A stretch of DNA of 64,000 bases, from contig NW_019211459.1 of the NCBI RefSeq assembly GCF_002443255.2, positions 21,230,147 to 21,294,146 of the forward strand, read 5' to 3'. Made by a program: the position numbers and the translations under genes. The number at the start of each line of letters is the position of its first letter. Positions within the stretch are counted from its first letter, which is position 1. A model generated the notes under the pieces. The model did not search any database. It saw only the letters and a list, made by a program, of their open reading frames with translations, and was not told the origin of the DNA. Positions 51,362 to 63,206 of the stretch are shown piece after piece. Source of the DNA: Varroa destructor (taxonomy: Eukaryota; Arthropoda; Arachnida; Mesostigmata; Varroidae).

Positions 51362-52636
51362 CCGTAACGACAACAGGACAACAAGCTAGAAGTATAAACA
51401 TCTCATTGCAGTCAGTGTAGATTTAAATTGTTTGTCCTGTAACTCGTATCCCGGCTTTATAGATTTACAACTATATATAGGAAGATATTAGCCCGTGTAT
51501 CCATAAGAACTGCTGATAGAAATTATATGAAAATTCATAGACATTCGCGGTAGCCATATGCACGACAGCTTGATGGTCAAGGTTTGGGATCCACGAGCAT
51601 CAAAAGGCAATAAATAGCCTCTTCATGTCAACAATAAAATAATCTGTTATCAATGCACATAAAAACATTGCTATAGTATTGCAGAACGAAGCTGGCGTCT
51701 GCCTTTTGGAATCGTCATACAATAATAGTAAGACTCAATGAAATATAAACACAGGGGATAACGGTAATCCCAGTGTTCTTACAAAATAATTGTTCTTCTA
51801 TGCGTTAGTTCCATCATTCGGAACTATGCAAGCAGGATATTCATGGAAACAAACAAACAAAGGTACCCTAGCAAAGCTCGGCAGATGTTCATACTCGCAA
51901 TAATCAAACAGAACTTCAGCAAAAGGCTGTCAGGCAGGAATGTCGAACCTGCAAATTTGCCTATCCAATAATACAAAGTACAGTGCTTTTTTATAATTAC
52001 AAAAGTGACATGTCCTGTTCTAACGGTTGTATAAAGAGTCCAAAAAGAAACTGCGTTTGCTAAAAAGGGTCCTTTTCTAGTCCAGCAGTCTAGTTGATCC
52101 GTACCAGTTAGAATTAGCTGTAAATTGGATAGGCCTATAAAAAAAAAAAAAACGCTATGTATTTCTAGTGATCTTGGAGGTCGAGGAAAAAAGCTTCTTA
52201 AATAGGCACTTCGTTCGACGGCGATATCGCTGCTACATATTGGCCATGGATCATCGGGTACACCTGTATGATCGTTTGTGTTTTATAATAAATTACGATA
52301 TAGGAATGTTGATATAAAGACTGGTAAACGGCCTAAAAATACATTCGAAATAAAGAAAAAGCGACCCCTATATTGTCCGAGCGAACGAAGTCTCGCCTGA
52401 TTCATTCGCAGCTACGGGCCGTTATCCTAATTTCATCGTCCTAAAGCTTATTCTGTCGGAACTTTACTTACGTTAGTTGCGATAATTTTCAATGCAACCT
52501 ATGCTGAATGGCTTCCGAGCACATAGAAGGAAAGCAATTGTTTCACGTGTGTTTGCATATAAATAAGTTACAGTTTTGTCGTTTTTACTTGTACAGTATA
52601 TATTTAGATATAACAATAATGTCGACTGGACGCGAT

Positions 52637-52885
52637 TTAGTTGTATCTTTTTTGGGGTCCTCGTACGTATTTCGCTTCGTATTCAGCGTATCTGCCTTCT
52701 TTCTGCCATGCAGTGTCGTATACCTGGATAAGTGGCCATATGTGATTAATACGCTGACAATGGAGGTACGGACTATGAACTAGCCACAATATCCTCGCTT
52801 CTCGTTTCATGACATGTTTTGTTATGTTACCACGCCGGTAAATAGTATCCGTGCGTATTATGCCGTCATCAAAATCGTCGCCCAT
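52637..52885 (-). CDS. Small ATG-initiated open frame, 82 codons, unknown product
   Basis: Seen on the minus strand: ATG in good context (G at -3 and +4) with an in-frame stop a few codons upstream, then 82 codons to TAA. It starts with an acidic MGDDFDDG segment and continues mixed-charge and aromatic, with no signal peptide or membrane segment. A plus-strand frame of 91 codons (52508-52783) overlaps most of it, so at most one is likely real. No family recognised. Confidence 0.18.
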   Translation of the reverse strand: MGDDFDDGIIRTDTIYRRGNITKHVMKREARILWLVHSPYLHCQRINHIWPLIQVYDTAWQKEGRYAEYEAKYVRGPQKRYN

Positions 52886-53471
52886 GACTCGCCGGCATCA
52901 TGGAGCGTCGTCGACTCCAGCGTTAGACGCCCCATCAACAATAACAACTGCTACGATAGCAAGAAACAACAAATACACACACTGTCAATAATGCAACGCA
53001 GCATCCCGTAATTAGCTGTCCATACAGCAATAGATAGAAACCCAGTACCAAATAATTACCACCCTCATTGTTATTGTTGTGGTTGTCGTCGTACCAGCAA
53101 GCCATAGGCATCACCCATGATGATGATGATGATCTTGTGTCGCCATAATCTATAGTAGATCCTTTTTTGTGGCCAAACAGGCTGTACACCTCGAAAATGA
53201 GAAAAACTGCTAAACAGAAAAAGTAGTACGAATATATCTACAATGAGAACTTCCTGTTTTTTCCAAGTTTTTTCTCCTCGCCACATGTTCTCGTTTCAAT
53301 CAACAACATCCTCGGAACAATGGACGTAGCAATACAATAATGGCAATAAAACTGTGACCCCTTACTTGAACCTGAAGATCGTAAGTGGCTCTATAGGTGA
53401 TGAGCGTTTATCCGCTCAAAACGTTGAACGACGCTACTGATGATGGTGGCCATCCTGTCGGTTCTCGTTTT

Positions 53472-53642
53472 TGACGTCCCGGTCACTTCATCAACCGCTT
53501 TACCGATTTCGCTGCGGTAATGCTCTTCACTATGGCTAATGGACGAAAGCACCTATACCCAGCAGTGGGATACCAACCAGCACGCAGGGGCTACTACTAT
53601 GGTATGAACTGGTATAGTTACGAGATGCGAGGACCGACGTGA
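53472..53642 (+). other. Short open stretch with Tyr/Gly-rich C-terminus
   Basis: After a TGA at 53472 one plus-strand frame is open for 55 codons to TGA 53640-53642, with ATGs at 53520 and 53532. The last 27 residues are rich in Tyr, Gly, Arg and Met, a bias seen in cuticle or secreted peptides. There is no signal peptide and no obvious splice acceptor, and the frame is short enough to occur by chance. Confidence 0.12.
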
Positions 53643-54362
53643 GCGATACCTTTCCAAATACAATGGTAAAAAAAAAGAACGAAGCTAGTATTATTATACG
53701 AGGTAATATCTTGTCCAGTTAATAACACAGCATAGGATAATTTTTTGGAGTTTTCCTTTCGGGCGTAAAACTTACGTACCGGTATTAACATGAATATGGT
53801 CCAAGGACGTAATACAATCGTAGCGTATAGTTTATACTATAAATATGTTCCGCTGTGTGTGCAATGCGTCTTCTTATATACCTAAGAGCATTTATGAGTA
53901 GTTGGGCCTCGATCTACAGTATTAGAGAATGTTTGATATTGTTATTGAAGAGCTGTGAAGAATGTTGGGTTTACTAACATTCAAAATGAGAGTATAACGC
54001 GTGCTTCATTGTATCGTATGATCAGTATCTTTCCGTCTGTTATGGTAAATAACATATAGAAAGATAAAGGTTTTCACTAGCGTTTTATTTATCTGCAATA
54101 GCGCGTTGACGATGGTAGTCAACATACAAAGTGCTTAGTGCAGATTGATTGATGGAGGTTACACTGGTTGAGCTAATCTTGGTCTGCTTCCCAAGAGCAT
54201 TTTTACTAGCTTCATCGGAGCATCTTTTAGTAAGATAAGGCGCATTCTAAATCACTACCGCAATTCGCCCCTCATACGTATGGGAATAACGGAAAAATTT
54301 ACTTTGCACGATTCTCTATATTGTACGAGAGACGTTCATCTCTGTATGCCTTTACTATAAGA

Positions 54363-54397
54363 CATATATATATATACACATATATATCTCTCTCTCA
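54363..54397. repeat. Compound (AT)n-(CT)n microsatellite
   Basis: AT tracts interrupted by ACAC, then a CT tract. Confidence 0.85.
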
Positions 54398-54663
54398 GGC
54401 TCTTCAGGAATTAATAGGTTTTTTTTTTTCTAGAAAATACACAAAAAATACGCAAAGCAAAAAGTTAAAAAGTAACCTTGCATTGGAGACTCCTGCATTA
54501 GAGAAAAGCACTCCGCGAGAAAGCGAGCGAAAATCCATTCTAGCAGTATTTACAAACGCACCAAATCATCTGCTGTCTTCTTTTTCTTTGTGTATCTAGC
54601 AATACGCTTTGTACTGTATCGTGAAAAACTTATGTTTTACAGAAGTGTACCGTATCGTTAAGT

Positions 54664-54773
54664 GTGTCCCACCTCGAGACTTAAACCAGCGACTTTTAGC
54701 TCTACTGCCGTTTAACATGCTAGCCACGATAGCGCTCTTAACCCATAATGCTCCTTAGCATTGATCACGACAC
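54664..54773 (-). repeat. tRNA-like element (possible tRNA-derived SINE or tRNA pseudogene)
   Basis: Seen on the minus strand: GTGTC at the 5' end pairs with GACAC at the 3' end. A GGGTTAAGAGCGC stretch resembles an A-box/D-arm, a 4-bp stem encloses the 7-base loop TCGTGGC (54719-54733), and GGTTTAAGTCTC (54676-54687) resembles a B-box. The spacing is too long and the T-stem does not pair, so it is not a working tRNA. Confidence 0.25.
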
Positions 54774-57304
54774 TTTAGTTGCAGCCTTACCTACAATATT
54801 TAAGATTACCTAACGGGTGCAGGTTTTTCTATTGTACGTGTGCATTACTGATTGTGTTTAGTCGTTCATTACCAGAATCGGTTATCGGCATCCTAACGGC
54901 CGCATACAAAAATGCGATGCCTATTTATGTTAGGCCAGACATCGATTGTATCGTCGTCGCAAGCTATTAACGACAGACCGTTAACAACAGTTTAACAATA
55001 GGTTACAACCTATGTAGACCAGAAACGGATTGGAGGTTCGATGAATGATGCAGCTGTAGCCCAGTCACAGGGCGAATAATAACGGTGTTGTATGCAAGAT
55101 GCCCCTCTAATTAGCCCCGCCTGTTAGCATATTTGGCCCTTGCTGTCAGCGCTTGGCATCATTAAGCAACCTTTGTCTAGTGAGCCGCAGCTGTAGCTCG
55201 ACGACAACGGCCTGTAAATGAGATTATCTACGGACTGCGGCTCTGTCCCAAAATTATCAGGTATTTTCTCTGGATACCTATGATATTAACGTTAATTTTG
55301 TTGTTTGGGTATATTCCGTGTGGCGGACAGAGGTTTGTTTCTGTACAGGTAAAGTGTGCGAAAATTATAGTTTAGACTGCGTATGCCTATGTTCTTTTTA
55401 CCAGAAGAACATAGTAGTAGAAGTAATAATGTTTGTTTGTGTACCATTATGTATCTACCATTGCCATATCTTTAATGAAGTGATGATTTCGTATGAAATT
55501 CACATGCAGAACCCTGGCTATCTGAGCACTGGACATTGAGGTGCTGTCCCATAACGCTGCATGTGGTGATATTCTAACCCAGAAACATATGATTGGTGGT
55601 TAGGTTAAAAGCCAATCGTAAACATCCCATGGCAGCCCCGAGGCCCGCTACACTTAGACCTATTTTTAATGGCACCAGCGGACGTAAAACTCGAGATATC
55701 TAATCAAATTCTCAAAATTTAAGCAGCGCATGCCTCGTGTCGTACTATAGTGTTTCTTTTGTGTGTAATCATAATGATTTTTTTTTTGAAAAGCAGAAAT
55801 ACTTTTTGAAAAAACGCCCAACCCGAATAAACAGGGAGGGTTACATTTACATTATTTGAGACATTTTATACATCGGGATCAACCCAATAAAATCACTGAG
55901 TTCGGATGCACAGAGTCAGCTACCCGAGTCGAGACAGGAGGGCTGTTTTTTCAAAGAGATAGTAAAACGCATCAAGGCTAAGGACTGATCTCAAAGACAT
56001 ATGCAATATGCAGAGCTTAAGCTACAGCTCGAGCAGATGGCACTTGATCCTACTGGATTTATGGATGTTTTCTAAAGAAATGTGAAATCCTGTATTGGGT
56101 TTTTGAAACGAGTAGGTGTACTTTTTCTGATATAAAATCCAATGTAAAATTGGTCAAGAAACGGCGCAAGCTCATAACCCAATAATAACATAGAAATATA
56201 TATCCTAACGAATATTTAATATAGGGTTAGATTGTACACTTTGTTTCTTTTATTGGCCGCATTGGCTTCATTCACTTAAAACAGGCACCGGAATAGCGTA
56301 GAGCCTGATAATGTAAGTTGTAGATTTTATTACGCACTATGTATAAATTCATTACAAGCCGTCAACCGAGGATATTAGCCGCAATGTATCTTGGTCGACT
56401 TCTCAAAACCGCAGTCCACTATTACCTATCTCACGCGAACGACATTGTAAATAATCGGGTGAACCCCTTTCTTTTCTAGGTTACTGTGGGTTATTCTAAG
56501 AAACGGAGACAAGCTGTAGGTGATTTGAGCGCGATCCCTCTACACGGAAGTACAATGCAGATAAATACTGACTGAATGACTGTCGTAGGATAAACGCATT
56601 CTACTTTGGAGATTTTGAAGTTATGCGTGCGAACGAGCCACTAGAAGCGACGGCTGACGTATGCGAAAACATGACGCCTGCAGCCAACTACACTAGATTC
56701 TTTTGGGGGCCCAGATATAGACTCTGTGGCTCCCCCTTTATTAAATGCAAAAGCACACAACCTATTTGGTGATTTGAGTTTTGTTTAGCATAAGTGGGTG
56801 TCATCTCACGGACTTATGACGACTGTAGAGTGCCACAGGGGCTCTCTGATGTGCTGATTGTCGAGCTCAAGCTGGATATAGGTGATACTTAGGTTAGTTT
56901 TGAGAAGAGGACTGCCTACAGACACACAAATGCAAACTATAGTTATGAAATCCCGAAAAATACCAGTTGACTTTTTTGTCATTTACGTTACAGCACACGT
57001 GTATGCATGTGCCGCGCCCCTCATCACTGATCTTGTAGCTTTTGTAAGTTTAAAATTTCGTCTAGAAGCGAGACCAGCTGTGTAGTTGTTAACTGGATTT
57101 TCCCACTTTTAATGTTTGTAGCTAACGGCTGGTTTATCTTAAACGTTTACTTTATTCGAAGATAGGCGTGACATTTAGATGTCAACTAAGCAGTGACGTT
57201 CATCTTGGCAGCAGACTAGGCCTGACGAGGGAATCGTATGATAAAAATAACATATTCACGACAAATAAAAGCCGTTCTGGAGCGCCCGGGCACATCTTGA
57301 AGAA

Positions 57305-57324
57305 ATGATGATGATGATGATGAT
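57305..57324. repeat. (ATG)6 repeat
   Basis: Trinucleotide tract. A similar GAT/ATG tract lies near 53116-53134. Confidence 0.85.
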
Positions 57325-60300
57325 TGATAATAGCTCTAAGTTGCAATGATTCACTTAGTTCCGCCCTAAGGCAAGGCTCAAGTTTGCGTATAGGAGGCCT
57401 TCTCAATGCGATTATAACTCTAACCAAAAAGCCGATTGACAATCTCTAAACATAGGATAGAGAATAACTTGTTTTCGAGCCATAGGATGAAACAGTGCGA
57501 CTGTGATCTGTCGCCTACTAGATATTATGTAATCCCTTATTTTGCGTAATCTTTGCTCTCTGTGAGTCAAGCTTTTAAAAACTAATGCTCTGGATTTACA
57601 GTCTTCGATCGATTATCATTAGGCAGGCCAGCAGGAGCAACGAGAGCCGGCCTAACGGTTTCTAATAGGGCGTAAATGCTGACTGAGAGTAGTACTTGCG
57701 GGCCAAAGCCATAACTTAACGAAGTAGAAACATCCTTGCATAAATATTTGCAAGCACCAGATCATGTAAAACGGGGAACGATCGAGTTGTCTCCAGGTGG
57801 TACGAGGGTAGGTAGTTCAGTGACTGGGACAATTGGTTCACCAAACATTTTCAACGAGTTACGTTATTACATAGCCTTTGTGATCCCATTGATTACGACG
57901 TGTCGCTAAGTACACGCATCAACAGATTTATCGTAAATATTCTTATCAACTCTATAAGGTCCAGCTGCAGCTTTTCTCTCAAATCAGAGCTGGACATCTG
58001 TATTTTGGCAAAAAATTTTTGCACTTCAGTGCTGTATTCAACACGTTTTTTGCCGTTGAAAATGCAGAGCAAGCGATTTGTTGTAGCCAGCGAAAGTTAC
58101 TCCATCCTTTTAAGCCGATGAGAAAACCTTAAAGCGTCTTATATATACATATATAGTTCATCTTACACGAAGCCCATAACATTTACCGAAACTCGTTTTA
58201 AACACTATGATAGAACATTAGGTTTCAAAGCCCGCTATTTTGACCCAGCTTGATACACTCTGGCTTACCGCATTAATATTAAGGACACGCTCAACTGTTC
58301 AATTTTTTTTCAAATATATTTTTACCTGCGGACCAAATGCTGATAATTAGGCATAAGCAGGTATAGAAAGCTTCACTGTGAAATATGATAAGCATTAAGT
58401 GGGGTCGTAGAGTCATATGGTAGCGATGTATTACTGCAGCCGCAAAAATCTCATAAGCCTAATATATCTACCCATAGTGAGAATGTAAAATCTACAAAGA
58501 GGCCTTATGCTATTGTCAGACCCTGTGAATAGGGCGGTCTAGTGCTGCCCGGCATTACCAATGGCGGAATTGAAACAAACTTCGCCTCGGGACACTAAAA
58601 AAAAAAGGACGCCATCTTTTCACCTTGCATCTCTGCTGTCTCACAAAATGGGAAAAAACGTTCATATAGGCTCTAGTCCTAGAAAGGCTTGCGAGTCGGC
58701 TAAACTAGTCTGCTGATCCTATGTATGCCACGATCGATTTCTGTATACTTTTAATTCCTGCCAACGCACAAAAAGTACGATGTCGTCTCTGGTTAACAAA
58801 AGACGATATGCAACATATTGCCCGATGGTGGCCGCGTAAGGTTGCCAAACTGATCGAATATAAGCCAGTTCTCTTCTACAGTTATGTTGTTGAATAGCCA
58901 TATGTTTTGTAGAGTTGCACACATATTTGCACTGTGCCAAACTCCTTGTCAGGTTATATATAATGACCCCTCGCGTATGTTCTTCTGGGGAAGTTATTGA
59001 TTAACGACGTTGATACGATCTATGATATAGCGAAAATGCTGACGGAAAACCCATACTCACAATCTTTATATACGGTACCCTGGCCAGAGTGGAACGTCCA
59101 GCTCAGATCGGTCTAGTAAGGCTTTTTCTTGATAGTCGTCTCGTTGGCCCTCTCAACACTAAGCCCCAATTACAAAGGCAAAATTTTCATACTAGATGTA
59201 CGCTTGTGTGGCAGTTCAGCCTTTACCTGGGCCCCGCTTCACATATGCCAAGTCAGTGGATTTTAAACTGATTAAGGTTTTTTCGATAAGGAAAAACAGT
59301 AACGTCTCAGTGGTAGTGGACATTGGGCTTTTAACTTGTTTGCCTCCCTTCACAATAAGCAAGTAATTGCGATAATTATAGGATTTAATTATCATTGAAG
59401 TAATACACTTATCCGCTTATTTTTTTCTAGTAATCTATTTTCAACAGGACTACGGGAACTGAATAATTTGATGGACACAATTTTGGTGAATATGGTTTCT
59501 TCTAAACGGATGCTATGGAGCATTTTCATATGTGCTAGCTTTGTTCCACTTAAATCTCAAAAAAACAAAACATGCCAAGAGAAATATCTAGACATTTGAA
59601 GCTCTAGCTAGGGCAAGATTTAATAAGTTTAGAGGGTAAACATAGGCTTCTAGTTATATTGGCGTGATTCTTAAAAATCGTGAGTTTGATGTTTCGCTTT
59701 GTCAATAACTTCGATTACTGCAAATCTTTATGTCCTGTTTAACGTTAAAAAACTGCGAACACAGATATTCCAAACGATTGACAGGCTAATTCATTACGCC
59801 ACACAACGTAAACATAGTTCTACCTTCGATGTTTTAGCTCGTATTCGTATGTACCCTGAACTTTCAATTTTTCATATTTCCCGAAAACGAACCCATAAAG
59901 CTCGAGGAAAAGTTACCACAAGGGACTGGTCCAGCTCGAGGAGGGAGTCATCTACCATAGAAAACCCAGCGAGAAAATGTTACAGCTTGCCGAATGACAC
60001 TGCTAATTCAGGTTCTAAGTCTGGAAAGTCTGAGAGACTTTGAAAATGTCAAACGGTTCCACAGAGGCCGTAGGCTGCCTTTTAGGCTCGAGTTTTATTC
60101 TAGCAAAGCCTACGATACGATAAACAATATTATTTTAAACGTTGGTTGGAACTATTGCCAGATCAAGCCATCCTGATTCATTTAGAATATGTTTTCTTAA
60201 AATTTCTCAAATAGTGCAAGAATTCTAATTTCGTTAGCATAAAATATACATAGAAATTCAAATATACTCATTCGACCGTCTTTTCTTTCTGTCTTTTGCT

Positions 60301-62597
60301 TTATTACTCTGAAAGTCTCAAAGGTTTTTAGGCAGTGATTACGAGTGTAGTCCATAAGCAATATGATAAATTAAAATATTTCAGTTTTATTGAACATTTT
60401 TTTTGGTTAGAAATACCATTCAATATCAGGGCCTATTTTTATTTTTCTAATCGCCTTTGCCCACCGAGAAGCATTTAATATTAGGAAAAAAAAGACGTAC
60501 GTGATTGAATGATAAGCTCTTCACAGTCGACCCAATTGATACATCTACCGTACAATATTCGGATCTGCCAGTTAGCTGGACCCCAAATCGAAATGAGCAG
60601 ATAGCTAATGACAAAAAAATAGTTATCGGAAATTTTTTCCGATAGTACAACAGGTTAATACCTTCTTTACGAGGAGCTCGTTTTTTATTGGGTTAAGTAG
60701 ACCGGGGGCGTCATAAGTGCCAGAACCCTCAGGCTTATTGCAAATTTTGTTGGCTGAAATATATTTCTTTAAAAAAATGTTTATTCCCGCTAAAAATTAT
60801 TCCGCCCTTAAAAATTCAAAGGAAAATCAAGTTAGTCTTTATGATTCGTTACAATGTAATCTACATTTATCGTACTTGGCCAGGGTAACTAGAAACTTTT
60901 CTAAGAAGAAATAGAACTAGCTTACACTGCTTGGATACTGCTGACTTCTTTCTTTGACGAGCTCCGATCACGAAAAAACGGGTCGTTGGAATACCAGTTA
61001 TCCATAGAAACGCCACGCACTGGCTTTCTTTATTATTTTAATAAACAGAATTTACTGTACAAACAATCAAGCGTAAAGTATTAATTGATAATTGCCAGTT
61101 TACGGCATATAAAACATCCTTGCAATAAAGGGAGACGTTTAACTTGAAAAAAGGCGTTACCTAGAGGAGAGTGACATAGCTTTGGTGACTACGAAATATT
61201 CCCTGTTGTTTAGCTTTTAGTATCGTGTATCTCGACCTCTTAGAATTTGCGTAAAATTTGCTAGGGTCTAATTAGGACTGCGACAGGCCTCATCTCTATC
61301 ACCAAGGCGTATTGTGAGATACTACTATCGATATACTGAATTTACGAGTTATCTTTGAGACCGAGTTTATTGCACGTGCAGCAATTACTGCATATTTTAT
61401 AAATCGCTGGGTTCGAATCGAAGGCCGTTGGGTTTTCTTGTGGCTACGAATAACAGGAAGTCGAACGTATAATTTCTCAAAAGTATGTATCAGTATAGAC
61501 GTAGGCAAGTTTTTTATAAACAACAGTTGCCGCCTGCATGTCATAAGTACATAGTAAAGATTCATTCTGAGAACGAATTTAATGCAGAAATAGGTTAACT
61601 TTTCATGCTCTTTCAGCCCCTCAAGCCAATCTATCATTAAGTAAATTACGGTAGCACCCGGAGGCAGACCTCAATGTTCCTACGCGTTGTTGTTTTCTTA
61701 CTGTAATCGTTCCTGACAAAGGTTTAGCATTTAAGGAATGTTTTTAACATTTTAGCCCATACGTAGGCCACAGGATATTAAACACTAGGCCTCTTCTATT
61801 TCTCGGCGAAGAAGAGCCCTACATCTGTCTACACGTTTGCAGTAGTAATATTGATCGCATGACTAACTTTTCCATTACCGGAACAAGTCTGCCCTCGCAG
61901 CAAAACGAGGCACCCACGCAAGCGGTCGGAAGCCCTTACAGGTACGTGGTCATATACATACGAGAATATATACGGAGAAGTCCATTATCCGAAACAGATT
62001 GCTATATCCGGTAATATCTGAATGGTCACCGATTCCCTGTGATTAGGATGTATACAAATGGCAACCAGCACCCAGATTGAGTGTGGCAAAGACCTCATGT
62101 AGATCGAAGCCATTGTAATTCTCCCTGTAAAAAGTCTGTCCTTTCCCTCGCTTCAAGGAAAGGGAGCTTGAGCTCTCTTCCAATATGCGATAGGAAAGCT
62201 CGAACCGGGAAAATACTAGCCGGTAAGAGGACGCAATCTAGGCCAGAATGCAGACCAAGAAATGTCATGGATACAATATTTTGGCGTGGTACTTCCAAGG
62301 ACACTAGGCGTAATCGTCAAATCACTCTTTTCGAGGATACGGTATGCACTATCGTGCGAGTGTCTGTGTGCGCAAGGGCATCTTCGACGAAGTAAAAAAT
62401 AAGTTCTCGTAAACTTACACTGCGCCGTCCATATAATGACTCGTCCAATCGGTGCGCTATAACCAGGCTATCAGTTAAGCTCTACACACCAACGCGTCGA
62501 ATACGTCTAATATATTGAATAGCGCCTCATCAAAAACAGTGGCACTGTAGGAAAAGTTTAATCAGGTTAAACATTTGCGGTCACTCGAGCCCACCGT

Positions 62598-63206
62598 ATG
62601 GATTCATCGCACATACATTCGACCAGGCTGGAGATTATACAAAACTACCAGTTACCCGACTGTACCCCAATAAGCTCAGGGTCAGTATGCTTCTCGACAG
62701 TCAACGAAAGCACGATGCCAGCCGGAAATAAGGCAATCATCCTCGAAGAACAGGCTCATCTAGAGAAAGCTCCCCAAATGACTCAATGGGTTATAGTTCG
62801 TGTCGCGGTTTTAACTCTAATCGGCGGGGTGTCCTTACTCGCAAATGCAATGGCGTTGGCCTCGATTTTTAATATGCGACAACGTCGAATGTTATCGCAT
62901 AGTTCAACCTTGTATATGATTCTAGCTCATATGGCTGTTGCAGACCTTCTAGTGACCTCTTTTTGTATTGTGGCCGAAGCCGCTTGGACGTACACTGTAC
63001 AATGGCTCGCCGACGAGTCCATGTGCAAATTCGTCAAATACATGCAAGTGTTTGCCCTCTATTTGTCCACTTTCATCCTAGTAGTTCTTGCATTAGATCA
63101 ACTGCTTATTGTGCGCTATCCGTTGCGGCGGGACGCGAATATCGCTTTGATTCGAAGAGTGATCATTTCTGCTTGGTTATTTGCTGCCCTTCTTTCAGTA
63201 CCGCAG
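62598..63206 (+). CDS. 5' coding exon of a corazonin/AKH/GnRH-family G protein-coupled receptor (residues 1-203, TM1-TM4)
   Basis: Seen: 203 codons from an ATG with an in-frame stop 30 bases upstream (62568), ending at CCGCAG followed by GTTGGT, a phase-0 donor. The frame would stop at 63246 if not spliced. The extracellular N-terminus (about 1-60) has one N-glycosylation sequon (N36-E-S) and Cys22/Cys31. TM1 is about 66-91 (N83 = 1.50), TM2 about 102-126 (D116 = 2.50), TM3 starts at C143 (3.25, partner of the extracellular-loop disulphide), and TM4 is about 186-202 (W193 = 4.50). Known: the loop-1 pattern with W130 and W136, and the ALYLST stretch in TM3, resemble insect corazonin receptors more than AKH or ACP receptors. 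Such plasma-membrane receptors bind small amidated neuropeptides. Odd: the DRY box reads D167-Q168-L169, so Arg3.50 is missing. Inference: TM5-TM7 lie in exons beyond the window. Family is near certain; the corazonin subtype is probable only. Confidence 0.86.

Larger units (their letters stand above)
47149..52636. other. No gene recognised
   Basis: A GC-richer part at 47.3-47.8 kb is open on both strands (minus 128 codons, plus 74 codons) without motif. Beyond it the sequence is AT-rich, with G/C homopolymers at 49.4-50.2 kb and the (TA)25 tract. Confidence 0.45.
53643..62567. other. No gene recognised; upstream region of the receptor exon
   Basis: AT-rich with frames of at most 114 codons. 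The last part should hold the 5' UTR and promoter (or an upstream noncoding exon) of the receptor gene, but no TATA box or initiator can be picked out with confidence. Confidence 0.45.

Noticed and set aside
52935..53237. Minus-strand open frame that looks like a two-helix membrane protein
   Set aside because: The strand is T-rich, so every frame looks hydrophobic; an overlapping frame does too. There is no ATG start before the hydrophobic part, and a TAG closes it upstream at 53238-53240.
61405..61435. B-box-like GGTTCGAATCG
   Set aside because: The flanking stem does not pair and no A-box or acceptor stem is present.
62081..62395. 104-codon plus-strand frame just upstream of the receptor exon
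   Set aside because: Basic, Ser/Arg-rich sequence without motif and in no relation to the receptor frame; more likely untranslated or intergenic.
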